The position numbers were made by a program, and so were the translations under genes. From NCBI RefSeq assembly GCF_002387895.1, contig NZ_DGLI01000043.1:1-64000 (forward strand): a stretch of DNA of 64,000 nt. Reading direction: 5' to 3'. Below the pieces are notes generated by a model. That model searched no databases, was not told the DNA's origin, and saw only the letters and a list, made by a program, of their open reading frames with translations. Shown piece by piece: positions 56,068 to 64,000 of the stretch. This DNA is from Clostridium sp. UBA4548. GTDB lineage: Bacteria; Bacillota; Clostridia; Clostridiales; Clostridiaceae. Every line of letters starts with the position of its first letter. The stretch's first letter is position 1.

Positions 56068-57495
56068 TTATTGAGGTATTAATATATATCTTAAGATAAA
56101 TAATGCTGCTAGTATATACATTAATGGATGAACTTTTTTTCCTTTTCCTACTGCAATTTTCAATATAGGGTAGCTAATTATCCCAAAAGCTATTCCATTT
56201 GCTATAGAGTAGCTAAATGGCATTATTGCTATAGTAAAGAAAGCTGGCAATGCTTCATCGAAGCTAGAAAAGTCAACTTCTTTTATTGTTTCTAGCATTA
56301 AACACCCAATAATTATTAGTACTGGTGCTGTAGCCTGAGCTGGAACCATCCCTACAAAACCAGCAAAGAATAAAGTTAGCCCACATAGTACAGCTGTTAC
56401 CACTGCTGTTAATCCAGTTTTTCCACCTTCTGCAATTCCTGATGTAGACTCAAGATAAGTTGAAACTGTTGGAAGACCAAATAATGCACCAATTGTAGTT
56501 GAAATAGAATCCACTAAGAGTGCTCTGTTCATTCCTCTTGGCTTTCCTTCTTCATCATACAAATCACCTTTTTGAGCTGTTCCAACAAGAGTTCCTATAG
56601 TATCAAACATATCCACTAATGAAAAAGTTAAAATAACCATTATTACTGATGTTATTGCTGCAATAATTCCTGTGCCATTGTGAGTTAAAAGGCCAACAAA
56701 GTCCATTTTACCAAAGGTTGGCATCATTGATGGTGGCATTGAAAACAGTTGTACTCCTTGAATATTTGTTATCCCCATGGGAATTCCAATTATAGTTGTT
56801 ACAACAATCCCTATAAGCATAGCGCCCTTAGTTCCTCTTGCCATAAGAATACCGGTTACTAAAATTCCTATAATAGTTAATAAAGTACTAGGATTTGTGA
56901 AACTTCCAAAAGACACTAGGGTCCCTGGGTTAGCTACAACTATGCCCCCACTTTTCAGCCCGATAAGAGCTATAAATAGTCCTATACCTGAAGTGATAGC
57001 AATCTTTATATTCTCTGGAAGTGCATCCACTATTAATTGTCTAAGAGAAGTTACAGTACAAATAATAAATACTATTCCTGAAATAAATACTGCAGCAGCT
57101 GCCTCTTGCCAAGTAAATCCCATAGTTAAACATACACCATAGGTAAAGAAAGCTACAAGTCCCATTCCTGGTCCTAAAGCATAGGGTAAGTTAGCATATA
57201 ACCCCATAAATAAAGTTGAAATTAAAAATAACACACAAGTTGCAGTAAATATAGAACCTACTACAGGGTCATTTAAAATTGTAAGTGCATTTGCGGCATC
57301 TCCAAGAGCTCCTTGTGAATTCATTCCTGAAGCCTTTAAGACATTTGGTATAACTAAAAGTGCATAACCTAAGGTTATAAAGGTAGTCAAACCTGCAAGA
57401 ACCTCAGTTTTAGCACTAGTTCCATACTTAGTTAAATGAAAAAGTTTTTCTAATAATCCATCTTTTTTATCTTGTACTTTGCTAGTAATTTGCAT
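56068..57495 (-). CDS. pbuG: NCS2-family guanine/hypoxanthine permease
   Basis: 475 residues from the ATG at 57495 behind AAAGGAGG; the frame runs 30 codons further into the riboswitch leader. About 12-14 membrane segments; the AzgA-type NCS2 signatures TFITLGYALLVIPNVL, ALGPGMGLVAFFTY and LVDMFDTIGTLVGTA are present. H+-coupled import of guanine, hypoxanthine or adenine. Control by a guanine-class riboswitch supports guanine/hypoxanthine. Named by similarity to B. subtilis pbuG. Confidence 0.94.
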   Translation of the reverse strand: MQITSKVQDKKDGLLEKLFHLTKYGTSAKTEVLAGLTTFITLGYALLVIPNVLKASGMNSQGALGDAANALTILNDPVVGSIFTATCVLFLISTLFMGLYANLPYALGPGMGLVAFFTYGVCLTMGFTWQEAAAAVFISGIVFIICTVTSLRQLIVDALPENIKIAITSGIGLFIALIGLKSGGIVVANPGTLVSFGSFTNPSTLLTIIGILVTGILMARGTKGAMLIGIVVTTIIGIPMGITNIQGVQLFSMPPSMMPTFGKMDFVGLLTHNGTGIIAAITSVIMVILTFSLVDMFDTIGTLVGTAQKGDLYDEEGKPRGMNRALLVDSISTTIGALFGLPTVSTYLESTSGIAEGGKTGLTAVVTAVLCGLTLFFAGFVGMVPAQATAPVLIIIGCLMLETIKEVDFSSFDEALPAFFTIAIMPFSYSIANGIAFGIISYPILKIAVGKGKKVHPLMYILAALFILRYILIPQ

Positions 57496-57513
57496 ATCTA
57501 TTCCTCCTTTGAA

Positions 57514-57559
57514 AATAAAAAAAACTACCATCGGATTATGAGTAAATCCAATGGTAGTT
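57514..57559 (-). terminator. Riboswitch-controlled terminator before the purine permease
   Basis: On the minus strand AACTACCATTGGATT - loop - AATCCGATGGTAGTT followed by a run of eight T, 20 nt before the ribosome site. An upstream TGGATTTAG copy can compete for antitermination. Confidence 0.9.
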
Positions 57560-57607
57560 CTAAATCCAAAAAAGTTTGAAATCAAAAACTTTAAGAATAG
57601 AACTTGG

Positions 57608-57683
57608 ATTCACCCATAGCTAAGAAGTTTACGGCCTCTTTGTAGAAACACCTGACCCCTATTGTCAGACCTATATGGATGGC
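57608..57683 (-). ncRNA. Purine riboswitch, guanine type
   Basis: Minus strand, in order: P1 CCATA, P2 TCTGAC/GTCAGG with loop AATAGGG, the J2/3 GTTTCTAC, P3 AAGAGG/CTTCTT with loop CCGTAAA, then AGCTATGG closing P1. The specificity base before TATG is C (C74 in xpt numbering), which pairs with guanine or hypoxanthine; adenine switches have U here. Confidence 0.93.
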
Positions 57684-57689
57684 TATTTA

Positions 57690-58219
57690 ATTTATAGCTA
57701 TTATAACAACATAATAACTATTGTTCAAGAGGATTTTTTTACATTAACTTATTATTTTAGACATTTTTATATAATTTATTCATTAATTTTTGCTTATTTT
57801 ATAATTTCACTTAAAATTTAGTATATCAACTCTAATAAAGAAATTATATAAGTCCTTAGTTATATTTTACCTTCTACATATTAAAAATTACTTTCAACTA
57901 ATTTTATAATGATTTAAAGGGTATTCTAGCCAATATAATCAATTGATCTCCTATTATAGTTTCTTTATATAGGACAAGTTGTTTTAATCTTAGTAATTCC
58001 CCCTGATTATCAATAATGCAATTTTAAATAATGTAAATTATCCACATTTTGTAGAAAAGTTTATAATTTTTTGATTTCAATCACATATTTTCCATATGAA
58101 GTTGATTATACTAAGGTTAAAAGAAAGGTACATCAAATCTCAATATAGTTTATGTATCCAATGAAAATCAACTTAAGTCTAGAAATTAAATTAATAATAA
58201 AAAAATAGGAGTGATAAAT
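57690..58219. other. Intergenic region, no feature seen
   Basis: About 530 bp, AT-rich. It must hold promoters of the divergent permease and cupin genes; no ORF or RNA element was recognised. Confidence 0.35.
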
Positions 58220-58564
58220 ATGAAATTAGAAAAAATATCTGATAAAATAGTCTTTAATGAAAGTACAATTTCAAAGAGAATGCTTTTCAATACAGGCAAA
58301 GTTTTAAACTTTATGCTTAACTTAAAACCAGGTCAAAGTGTTCCTCCTCATAACCATGAGAATAGCGATATGATAATTTATATAGTAGCTGGAGATCAAG
58401 GTGAAGTAGTTACAGACGGTAATAAAACCGTAGTTGCTACTGGAGATGTTTTTCACTGTGATGGTATAGAAATGTTTAGTATTGCAAACACAGGTAAAGA
58501 AAATATGAGCTGTTTCGTAGTTCTAACTCCTAATCCTTCACAAATTTATTCTAAGGAATTCTAA
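58220..58564 (+). CDS. Small cupin-domain protein
   Basis: 114 residues from the ATG after ATAGGAGTG. Single conserved-barrel domain with metal-binding motif 1 PPHNHENSDMIIYIVAGDQG (about 41-60) and motif 2 GDVFHCDG (about 76-83, in which His80 is the fourth ligand). It probably binds a divalent metal. Function unknown; single-domain cupins range from sugar isomerases to sensors. Monocistronic. Confidence 0.85.
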   Translation: MKLEKISDKIVFNESTISKRMLFNTGKVLNFMLNLKPGQSVPPHNHENSDMIIYIVAGDQGEVVTDGNKTVVATGDVFHCDGIEMFSIANTGKENMSCFVVLTPNPSQIYSKEF

Positions 58565-58623
58565 CCTTTAAACATTAGTAAATACTTCTTAGTAAGATTT
58601 TTCTACTAGAATTTTAAATTACT

Positions 58624-58663
58624 AAAATCACTATGAGTTTTAAACATATCATAGTGATTTTTA
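58624..58663 (+). terminator. Terminator after the cupin gene
   Basis: AAAATCACTATGA / TCATAGTGATTTTTA. Confidence 0.85.
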
Positions 58664-59143
58664 ATTTTCTACAATTTAATAATCATATTAATTGAAAATT
58701 ATTGTAATAAGTCCATAATTCTTAAAAGTAATCATAAATTTTATTAATATATAATACTAGGTTTAATAATTATATTTTTGTCATTTAATTATAACGAAAT
58801 ACTGAAAATTTGTGCTTGTATTCTATAAAAATTGTAATGAGCAACTTTTATGTGGATTTTTTTAAGAATTATAATTGTAAATCAATCATAGTTAACCAGG
58901 TGGAGCCAACATTGACATTTTGTTCTCTAATATTAAAGCCTCCTTAGGAAAGACTATTAATTGTAGCAGTAATATTGACTATTCAATTTTAAACTTGAAT
59001 AAGTTAGCCTTCTTACTATTAAGTAAAGCTAATAAAAGTTAATATTATCACTTATAATTTATAATATTCGAGAAGTTAATGTAATCTTTATAAATTATAG
59101 GAAGTCTATGAAAAATAATTAAAATTTGAAGGGAGAGATTTTA
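58664..59143. other. Intergenic region before the SASP-like gene; possible micro-ORF
   Basis: Contains AGGTGGAG at about 58899-58906 followed by an open frame without ATG (first possible starts ATT or TTG) of about 43 codons ending near 59042. It is too weak to call a gene. No sigma-G promoter could be assigned with confidence. Confidence 0.3.
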
Positions 59144-59596
59144 ATGAACAATAACTATTTAAATGAGGTAAAAAAACAAAATGCACAATCAAAATCAAAT
59201 AGTAGTGGTTCTAATTATTCAAACAGCTCCATGACAAGTAGCTCAGAATTAAATAACTTTAGCAATTCAAGCAATCAATCCTATTTAAATGAGGTAAGAA
59301 GCCAAAATGCACAATCCAGATCAAATGGTAGCTCCGGTAATTACTCTAGCAACTCTTTAAATAGCTATAATCAAAGCACAAACTATACAAATGGAAGTTC
59401 AAATTATTCTAGTGGATCAATGACAAGTACTAGCGGAACAAATAATTTTACAAGTTCTTCTGATGAAGCTTATTTGCAAGAAGTCAGGAGAAAAAATGCT
59501 GAGTCAAGAAAAACTGACCCAACATACCAAGAAATGTATAGCATGTTTGGTATGGGCCAAAAGAAAAATTCCGAAAGTCAAAACAGTATGGAATAA
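59144..59596 (+). CDS. Ser/Asn-rich repeat protein resembling gamma-type small acid-soluble spore protein
   Basis: 150 residues from the ATG after GGGAGAG. Three copies of a 14-residue unit: YLNEVKKQNAQSKS (5-18), YLNEVRSQNAQSRS (47-60) and YLQEVRRKNAESRK (110-123). They are separated by Ser/Asn/Gly-rich linkers that also repeat (SNYSNSSMTSSSELNNF, SNYSSGSMTSTSGTNNF). The unit resembles the NAQQVRKQNQQSA repeats of Bacillus SspE. No GPR-type TEFASET site is present. A spore-core storage role is inference. Strong terminator follows. Confidence 0.7.
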   Translation: MNNNYLNEVKKQNAQSKSNSSGSNYSNSSMTSSSELNNFSNSSNQSYLNEVRSQNAQSRSNGSSGNYSSNSLNSYNQSTNYTNGSSNYSSGSMTSTSGTNNFTSSSDEAYLQEVRRKNAESRKTDPTYQEMYSMFGMGQKKNSESQNSME

Positions 59597-59599
59597 AAA

Positions 59600-59640
59600 A
59601 ATTAAAGTAGGTTAGTTAATGACTAACCTACTTTTAATTT
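59600..59640. terminator. Terminator after the SASP-like gene
   Basis: AATTAAAGTAGGTTAGT / ACTAACCTACTTTTAATT, usable by both convergent genes. Confidence 0.9.
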
Positions 59641-59702
59641 AGCAGTATATCTAGTTTTTACCTATTACTACCATATCATAGTGCCCGTAATGAATTATTT
59701 CC

Positions 59703-61031
59703 TTACTTTGCCTGTAATCCTGCCATATTTAATATGCTCCATGGTTTATTAAAGTGTGGTTGGAAGAAGAAATCAACAAAGCCAAGTTCATCTATAGTCA
59801 TTTCATTTTGAATTACTACAGACATTGTGTTAGCCATTTGAGTCATATCTGCCTTAGAAAGAATTTGTGCACCTAAAATCTTTCTACTTTCTTTTTCATA
59901 TACCACTTTAAATTGAACCATTTCATAAGTTGGCATAAATTCTGGTCTATAATTATCCTTAACAATTACTGATACTGCATCTATTCCATTAGCTTTCGCA
60001 GAACTTTCTGTAAGCCCAGTTGAAGCTATATTGTATTCATATATTTTAATTCCTGAAGTTCCTTGAGTTCCTAAATGTTTTGTTGTAGGCTTTACTAGGT
60101 TTCTTGCAACTAAGGTTCCCATACGTACTGCATTTGTTGCTAGAGGGATATATTCAGTTTTTCCAGTAGGATTATATTTTAATGCACAACTGTCTCCTGC
60201 TGCAAAAACATCTTCTTTACTAGTTCTCATATACTCATCCACAATAATAGCTCCATTAGGAAGCATATCTACTTGACCCTTCAAAAGTTCAGTATTAGGT
60301 CTAAATCCTATACAAAGAATAACAAGTTCCGCTTCATATTCCCCTTTGTTAGTTATAACCTTTGTAACCTTTCCATCTTTTCCTTCAAATTTTTTAACAG
60401 TTTCTCCTAGAGCTAACTTAACGCCATGATCTTTAAAGGCTTGCTCTGCCACATCAGTGTATTCCTTATCTAAATACTTGCTCATAATTCTATCTAGGCT
60501 ATCAATTAAGGTAACATTTTTTCCATTCATTTGAAAGGCTTCTACTAACTCTACACCTATATATCCAGCACCAACTACTACTATATTCTTTACATCCTTT
60601 GCTTTTTCAATAATAGTATTTGAGTGATAAAAATTCTTAGAAAGTAATATGTTTTCCAAATCTATTCCCTCAATTCTAGGAATTATAGGCCATGAACCAG
60701 TAGTTACAATAATTTTATCAAAAGTATCTGCAAACTCTTCATTTGTATCTAAATTTTTAGCAACTACTTTTTTTGTTAAAGTATCTACGCTGATTACATC
60801 ATGTCTCATTTTAGTTTTAACACCTAATTCAGCTAACTTATCTGGTGATGAATAAAAAAGTCCCTGTGGATCTTTAACAACTCCTCCTACATAAAGAGCT
60901 ATTCCACAAGATAAAAATGATATATTATCATTTCTCTCATAAACTGTAATTTCTGCCTCTGGATATAAATTAGCAGTATTTAAAATTGCTGCAGTCCCAG
61001 CATGTGTACATCCTATAACAGCTACCTTCAT
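59703..61031 (-). CDS. nox: NADH oxidase / CoA-disulfide reductase-type flavoprotein
   Basis: 442 residues of the pyridine-nucleotide disulfide oxidoreductase family. FAD-binding VIGCTHAGTAA (5-15), the single redox-active Cys42 in SFLSCGIALYVGG, NAD-binding VVVGAGYIGVELVEAF (about 150-165), the second FAD motif EDVFAAGDSCAL (about 272-283) and a C-terminal dimerisation domain. Water-forming NADH oxidase with a Cys42-sulfenate is likely; CoA-disulfide reductases share all these features. Protects an anaerobe from oxygen. Monocistronic. Confidence 0.9.
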   Translation of the reverse strand: MKVAVIGCTHAGTAAILNTANLYPEAEITVYERNDNISFLSCGIALYVGGVVKDPQGLFYSSPDKLAELGVKTKMRHDVISVDTLTKKVVAKNLDTNEEFADTFDKIIVTTGSWPIIPRIEGIDLENILLSKNFYHSNTIIEKAKDVKNIVVVGAGYIGVELVEAFQMNGKNVTLIDSLDRIMSKYLDKEYTDVAEQAFKDHGVKLALGETVKKFEGKDGKVTKVITNKGEYEAELVILCIGFRPNTELLKGQVDMLPNGAIIVDEYMRTSKEDVFAAGDSCALKYNPTGKTEYIPLATNAVRMGTLVARNLVKPTTKHLGTQGTSGIKIYEYNIASTGLTESSAKANGIDAVSVIVKDNYRPEFMPTYEMVQFKVVYEKESRKILGAQILSKADMTQMANTMSVVIQNEMTIDELGFVDFFFQPHFNKPWSILNMAGLQAK

Positions 61032-61371
61032 AATATTCTCTCCTTTAATAATTATTATTATCTAATATTTGTTATTATTATAACATAGTTATCCTCACTT
61101 GTCATTATATTAAATTGTAAATATTTCATGCTTATTTTTATCCTATCTACTTATAATTATTTATAGATGTATTGAAATGAACTTGTCTAATTTCAATACA
61201 TTAACTTTGTTTTCTAGTTCACTTTTTTTTATATTCATAAATTATTCATAAGATTTTTGTATAATTATAACAATAAATTTTCACATTTCAGTACTTTAAC
61301 CTGTTGTTTAGTGTGCCTATGTGAATAAAAACTTTGATTTGGCGTGTAAAATAAAAATATAGGGGGAACTT
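61032..61371. other. Divergent promoter region of nox and larE
   Basis: A TATAAT (61260-61265) suits a larE promoter but its -35 is weak. No operator recognised. Confidence 0.35.
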
Positions 61372-62196
61372 ATGGAACTACAACAAAAATTCGAAAGGCT
61401 AAAAGAAATATTAAAAGAGGCAGGAAGTGGTGCTGTTGCATTTTCTGGTGGAGTGGACAGCACCTTCTTACTAAAGGTTGCTTACGATATCCTCGGTGAT
61501 AGCATTATAGCTGTTACTGCTAGATCCTCAACTTATCCTGAAAGAGAATATAACGAAGCAAAAAAATATGTTAAACAGTTTGGTGCTAAGCACATAACAA
61601 TAGTTTCTGAGGAATTAGATATAGAAGGTTTCTCAAAAAATCCAATAAATCGTTGCTACTTTTGCAAAACTGAGCTTTTTTCAAAAGTTAGAGAGGAAGC
61701 CAACAAGCTCAATTTAAAACACGTTTTTGATGGTTCAAACTTTGATGACATTGGAGATTTTAGGCCAGGTATGAAGGCGGCGAAGGAACAAGGAGTAATA
61801 AGTCCTTTAAAACTTGCAGAACTCACCAAAGCAGATATTCGTCAGCTTTCAAAAGACCTTAACATACCTACTTGGAATAAACCAGCCTTTGCTTGTCTTT
61901 CCTCTAGATTTCCCTATGGAAAGGAAATTACTGTTGAAAAGCTAAGTATGGTTGAAAAAGCTGAACAGTTCTTAATGGATTTAGGTTTTAAACAATTAAG
62001 AGTTAGACACCATGATGAAATTGCAAGAATAGAAGTTGCTCCAGAAGATAGAGAAAAGTTTTTTGACTTAGACTTTATGGATAGAATAGGGAAAGAATTT
62101 AAATCAATTGGCTTTAAATATGTGACCTTAGATATTATGGGCTATAGAACCGGAAGTATGAATGAGGTTTTATCAGAAGAAGAGAAAACTATGTAA
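61372..62196 (+). CDS. larE: LarE, sulfur insertase for the nickel-pincer cofactor
   Basis: 274 residues, PP-loop ATP pyrophosphatase: SGGVDSTF (25-32). It adds sulfur to the pyridinium-dicarboxylate precursor of the lactate racemase nickel cofactor. Three Cys are present: C95 and C98 in NRCYFCKTELF, and C175 in AFACLSSRFPYG. The Lactobacillus plantarum enzyme keeps only the last (sacrificial Cys176), whereas LarE with all three can hold a [4Fe-4S] cluster. Convergent with nickel/cobalt ECF genes; larA, larB and larC are not in the window. Confidence 0.93.
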   Translation: MELQQKFERLKEILKEAGSGAVAFSGGVDSTFLLKVAYDILGDSIIAVTARSSTYPEREYNEAKKYVKQFGAKHITIVSEELDIEGFSKNPINRCYFCKTELFSKVREEANKLNLKHVFDGSNFDDIGDFRPGMKAAKEQGVISPLKLAELTKADIRQLSKDLNIPTWNKPAFACLSSRFPYGKEITVEKLSMVEKAEQFLMDLGFKQLRVRHHDEIARIEVAPEDREKFFDLDFMDRIGKEFKSIGFKYVTLDIMGYRTGSMNEVLSEEEKTM

Positions 62197-62206
62197 TAAC
62201 AATAAC

Positions 62207-62241
62207 TTAGGCTACCTGAATACAAAATTTAGGTAGCCTAA
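62207..62241. terminator. Bidirectional terminator between larE and the ECF operon
   Basis: TTAGGCTACCT / AGGTAGCCTAA with a 12-nt loop. Confidence 0.85.
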
Positions 62242-62256
62242 CTAAAAAGTATTTTA

Positions 62257-63024
62257 TTAAATTTCAATGTTATTATCTCTTTTATTACATATTGGACAAC
62301 TTTGAAGACTTAAAGGTATTTCTAATTCACAGCTATCCAATAACTGTGAATCCCTAAGTATCTCTTCTGTGTTTCCATCAGCCACTATTTTGCCATCCTT
62401 CAACACTATAGTTCTTTCACAAAGGTCTAATACCATATCTAAATCATGGGTAGTTATTATCTTTGTATAGTCTAATCCTTTGAGAAGATTTATAAGCCTC
62501 CTTCTTGATTTGGGATCTAAGGCAGCGGTTGGCTCGTCCATAATTACTATTTCAGGCTTCATGGCAAGTACTGTTGCAATAGCAACCCTTCCCTTTTCAC
62601 CACCTGAAAGCTTATAAGGTGGTCTCTGAATTAAATGTCCTGCACCTACTGTTTCTAATGCTTCCTTTACTCTTTTATCTACCTCTTCCTCTGAAACCTT
62701 ATAATTTCTCGGTCCAAATGCCACATCATCGTAAACTGTTGGCATAAATAGCTGATCATCAGGGTTTTGAAATACCATACCAATAGCTTCTCTAATTTTT
62801 GATAAACTTCTCTTATTTAAATTCATCGCTTTAACTCTAATTTCTCCTTCACTAGGAAGTAAAGCTCCCATAAGATTTAATAATAATGTAGATTTTCCTG
62901 CACCATTATTTCCAACAATCCCTATGGACTCTCCTTTGTTTATTGAGAAATCAATGCCCTTTAAAGCTAATCTTCCATCACTATATTTATATTTTAAATT
63001 GTTAACTTCAATTATTTTCTCCAT
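62257..63024 (-). CDS. cbiO: ECF-type ATPase CbiO (nickel/cobalt)
   Basis: 255 residues. Walker A GNNGAGKST (36-44), Q-loop MVFQNPDDQLF, signature KLSGGEKGRVAIATVL, Walker B IVIMDEPTAALDP and switch His ITTHDLDM. The QNPDDQLF and VAFGPRN patterns are those of CbiO/EcfA. The C-terminal tail ends SLQSCPICNKRD, a CxxC pair seen in some clostridial CbiO. It follows cbiQ by 44 bp in a leftward operon. Confidence 0.93.
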   Translation of the reverse strand: MEKIIEVNNLKYKYSDGRLALKGIDFSINKGESIGIVGNNGAGKSTLLLNLMGALLPSEGEIRVKAMNLNKRSLSKIREAIGMVFQNPDDQLFMPTVYDDVAFGPRNYKVSEEEVDKRVKEALETVGAGHLIQRPPYKLSGGEKGRVAIATVLAMKPEIVIMDEPTAALDPKSRRRLINLLKGLDYTKIITTHDLDMVLDLCERTIVLKDGKIVADGNTEEILRDSQLLDSCELEIPLSLQSCPICNKRDNNIEI

Positions 63025-63068
63025 AACTACCTCTGTACATACATTATTTCACAATACAAATCACTTCT

Positions 63069-63869
63069 CTAATTTATAAAAGATTCAAGAATTTTAGGAA
63101 GATTATACCTTCTTACAAGAATAAAATACCCACACCATAATATTAAGTAAATTAAATCTTTCTTTTCTATTTTTAATTCTTTACCTACGCTATATTCTCC
63201 CTGAAACCCTCTTGCCAACATTGCCTTATGAATTCTTTCTGCTCTATCTAAAGTTCTTAAAAGTAGCCCCCCAACTAAAGATCCCCAGTGATTAAAACTT
63301 ATTCCTTTCCCCTCATAGGAACGAAAAGAGTAAGCTCTAGTTGTTCGACCAATTTCTTCTATGAAAAGTGATATATATCTATAAGTAAAAATCAATTGCA
63401 TAATAAATATATTTGGCACCCTTAATCTTTTAAGTCCCCTAGAAATATTTATGATACCAGTGGTTGCAATAAGAAGTTGTGCTGCCATTATAGCTAAAAA
63501 CCCTCTTATTAAAATTGAAACAAAGGATATCCACCCAGCGGTTATATTTAATGTGAATAGTGATACTCTAGGAGTGGTATCAAAAAAAGGATTTAAAATT
63601 CCAATCCCAATTACTAATGGCATAGTTATTAAAGTTCTTTTCATTAATTCCTTAACAGGCACCTCTCCAACAGAACCTTCAATTATAGGGTAAAATATCA
63701 GCGGCAACATTGCACTTATCTCATATTTAGAAAAAGAAACGGTGACAAATAAAAATACTAAAGTAGTTAGTATTTTTACTGTTGGATTTATTCTATGAAT
63801 CATTGTATTTTTTTCTGATAACTCTTCTAGAGCTCTTAAATTGTAAAAGGAATTCATTTTCTCTGACAT
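63069..63869 (-). CDS. cbiQ: ECF transporter membrane coupling protein CbiQ
   Basis: 266 residues from the ATG at 63869 behind AAAAGGA; the frame extends 40 codons further without a site, towards the right edge. About five membrane segments and the coupling helices with AMLARGFQGEY, the conserved ARG motif that contacts the ATPases. Typical CbiQ/EcfT length. cbiM/cbiN-like substrate-binding genes are expected to the right, outside the window. The neighbouring larE suggests nickel as substrate. Confidence 0.9.
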   Translation of the reverse strand: MSEKMNSFYNLRALEELSEKNTMIHRINPTVKILTTLVFLFVTVSFSKYEISAMLPLIFYPIIEGSVGEVPVKELMKRTLITMPLVIGIGILNPFFDTTPRVSLFTLNITAGWISFVSILIRGFLAIMAAQLLIATTGIINISRGLKRLRVPNIFIMQLIFTYRYISLFIEEIGRTTRAYSFRSYEGKGISFNHWGSLVGGLLLRTLDRAERIHKAMLARGFQGEYSVGKELKIEKKDLIYLILWCGYFILVRRYNLPKILESFIN

Positions 63870-64000
63870 ATATTTATCCTTTTCTATAACTAAATAATGT
63901 AATGAACTTTTAAAGCTAATCTGTATATAAATTAATTTAGTTATTAGTTCTTTATATAGGGAAACAGAGTCGAAGCTTAACTTATACATGTGTCCTACCC

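Noticed and set aside
1..64000. CRISPR arrays, insertion sequences, tRNA genes
   Set aside because: No spaced direct repeats, transposase motifs or cloverleaf sequences were noticed on reading both strands; a systematic scan was not possible.

Overview
The window reads as chromosome of a low-GC, endospore-forming member of the Clostridia, most likely Clostridium in the broad sense. The support is its very AT-rich composition, AGGAGG-type ribosome binding sites, a Clostridium-type rRNA leader at the left edge, a set of exosporium/spore-coat-like genes, and typical clostridial families (DUF4489, DUF3794/CsxC-like, LarE, NCS2 permease behind a guanine riboswitch). I see no insertion sequence, prophage, CRISPR array or tRNA. 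Species cannot be named from the sequence alone.

Layout. Bases 1-90 hold a strong promoter and leader pointing out of the window, probably for an rRNA operon. Then come a chemoreceptor (352-2364), a BirA-box-controlled biotin transporter (bioY), ferritin, and an orphan structured RNA with its own promoter and terminator (about 4550-4712). A SAM-I riboswitch controls the methionine operon metY-metA-hom (4941-8699). A cation exchanger, a secreted CAP-domain protein and a second chemoreceptor follow. From 22188 back to 14593 runs a four-gene leftward operon: a 1638-residue multidomain protein (HD domain, helical repeats, NadD-like nucleotidyltransferase, GNAT-like and phosphoribosyltransferase-like parts), a divergent lactate/malate-dehydrogenase-like protein, a 52-residue Cys-rich protein and a two-part flavodoxin-fold protein. 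This is the best candidate here for an undescribed system.

The middle holds a metal-handling operon (two CobW-type GTPases, an ArsP/YcgR-type permease and its TIGR03943 partner), pyridoxal phosphate synthase pdxST with its divergent MocR regulator and a repeat-rich operator, the TldD/TldE protease pair, and a cytosolic chemoreceptor signalling domain fused to a complete oligopeptide-binding (SBP_bac_5) domain (34490-36961). A spore-surface cluster (37007-41015) contains three paralogous CsxC/DUF3794-like proteins and one DUF4489 protein.

The right part carries a MATE pump, a polysaccharide deacetylase, a sulfurtransferase, a metallophosphoesterase, an ABC exporter next to its two-component system, an orphan holin-like protein, RecQ, MsrA, a guanine-riboswitch-controlled purine permease, a cupin, a repeat protein resembling gamma-type small acid-soluble spore proteins, an NADH-oxidase-like flavoprotein, and LarE convergent with a nickel/cobalt ECF transporter (CbiO and CbiQ, with more genes expected beyond the right edge). 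Start codons were adjusted wherever a good ribosome binding site sits before an internal start.
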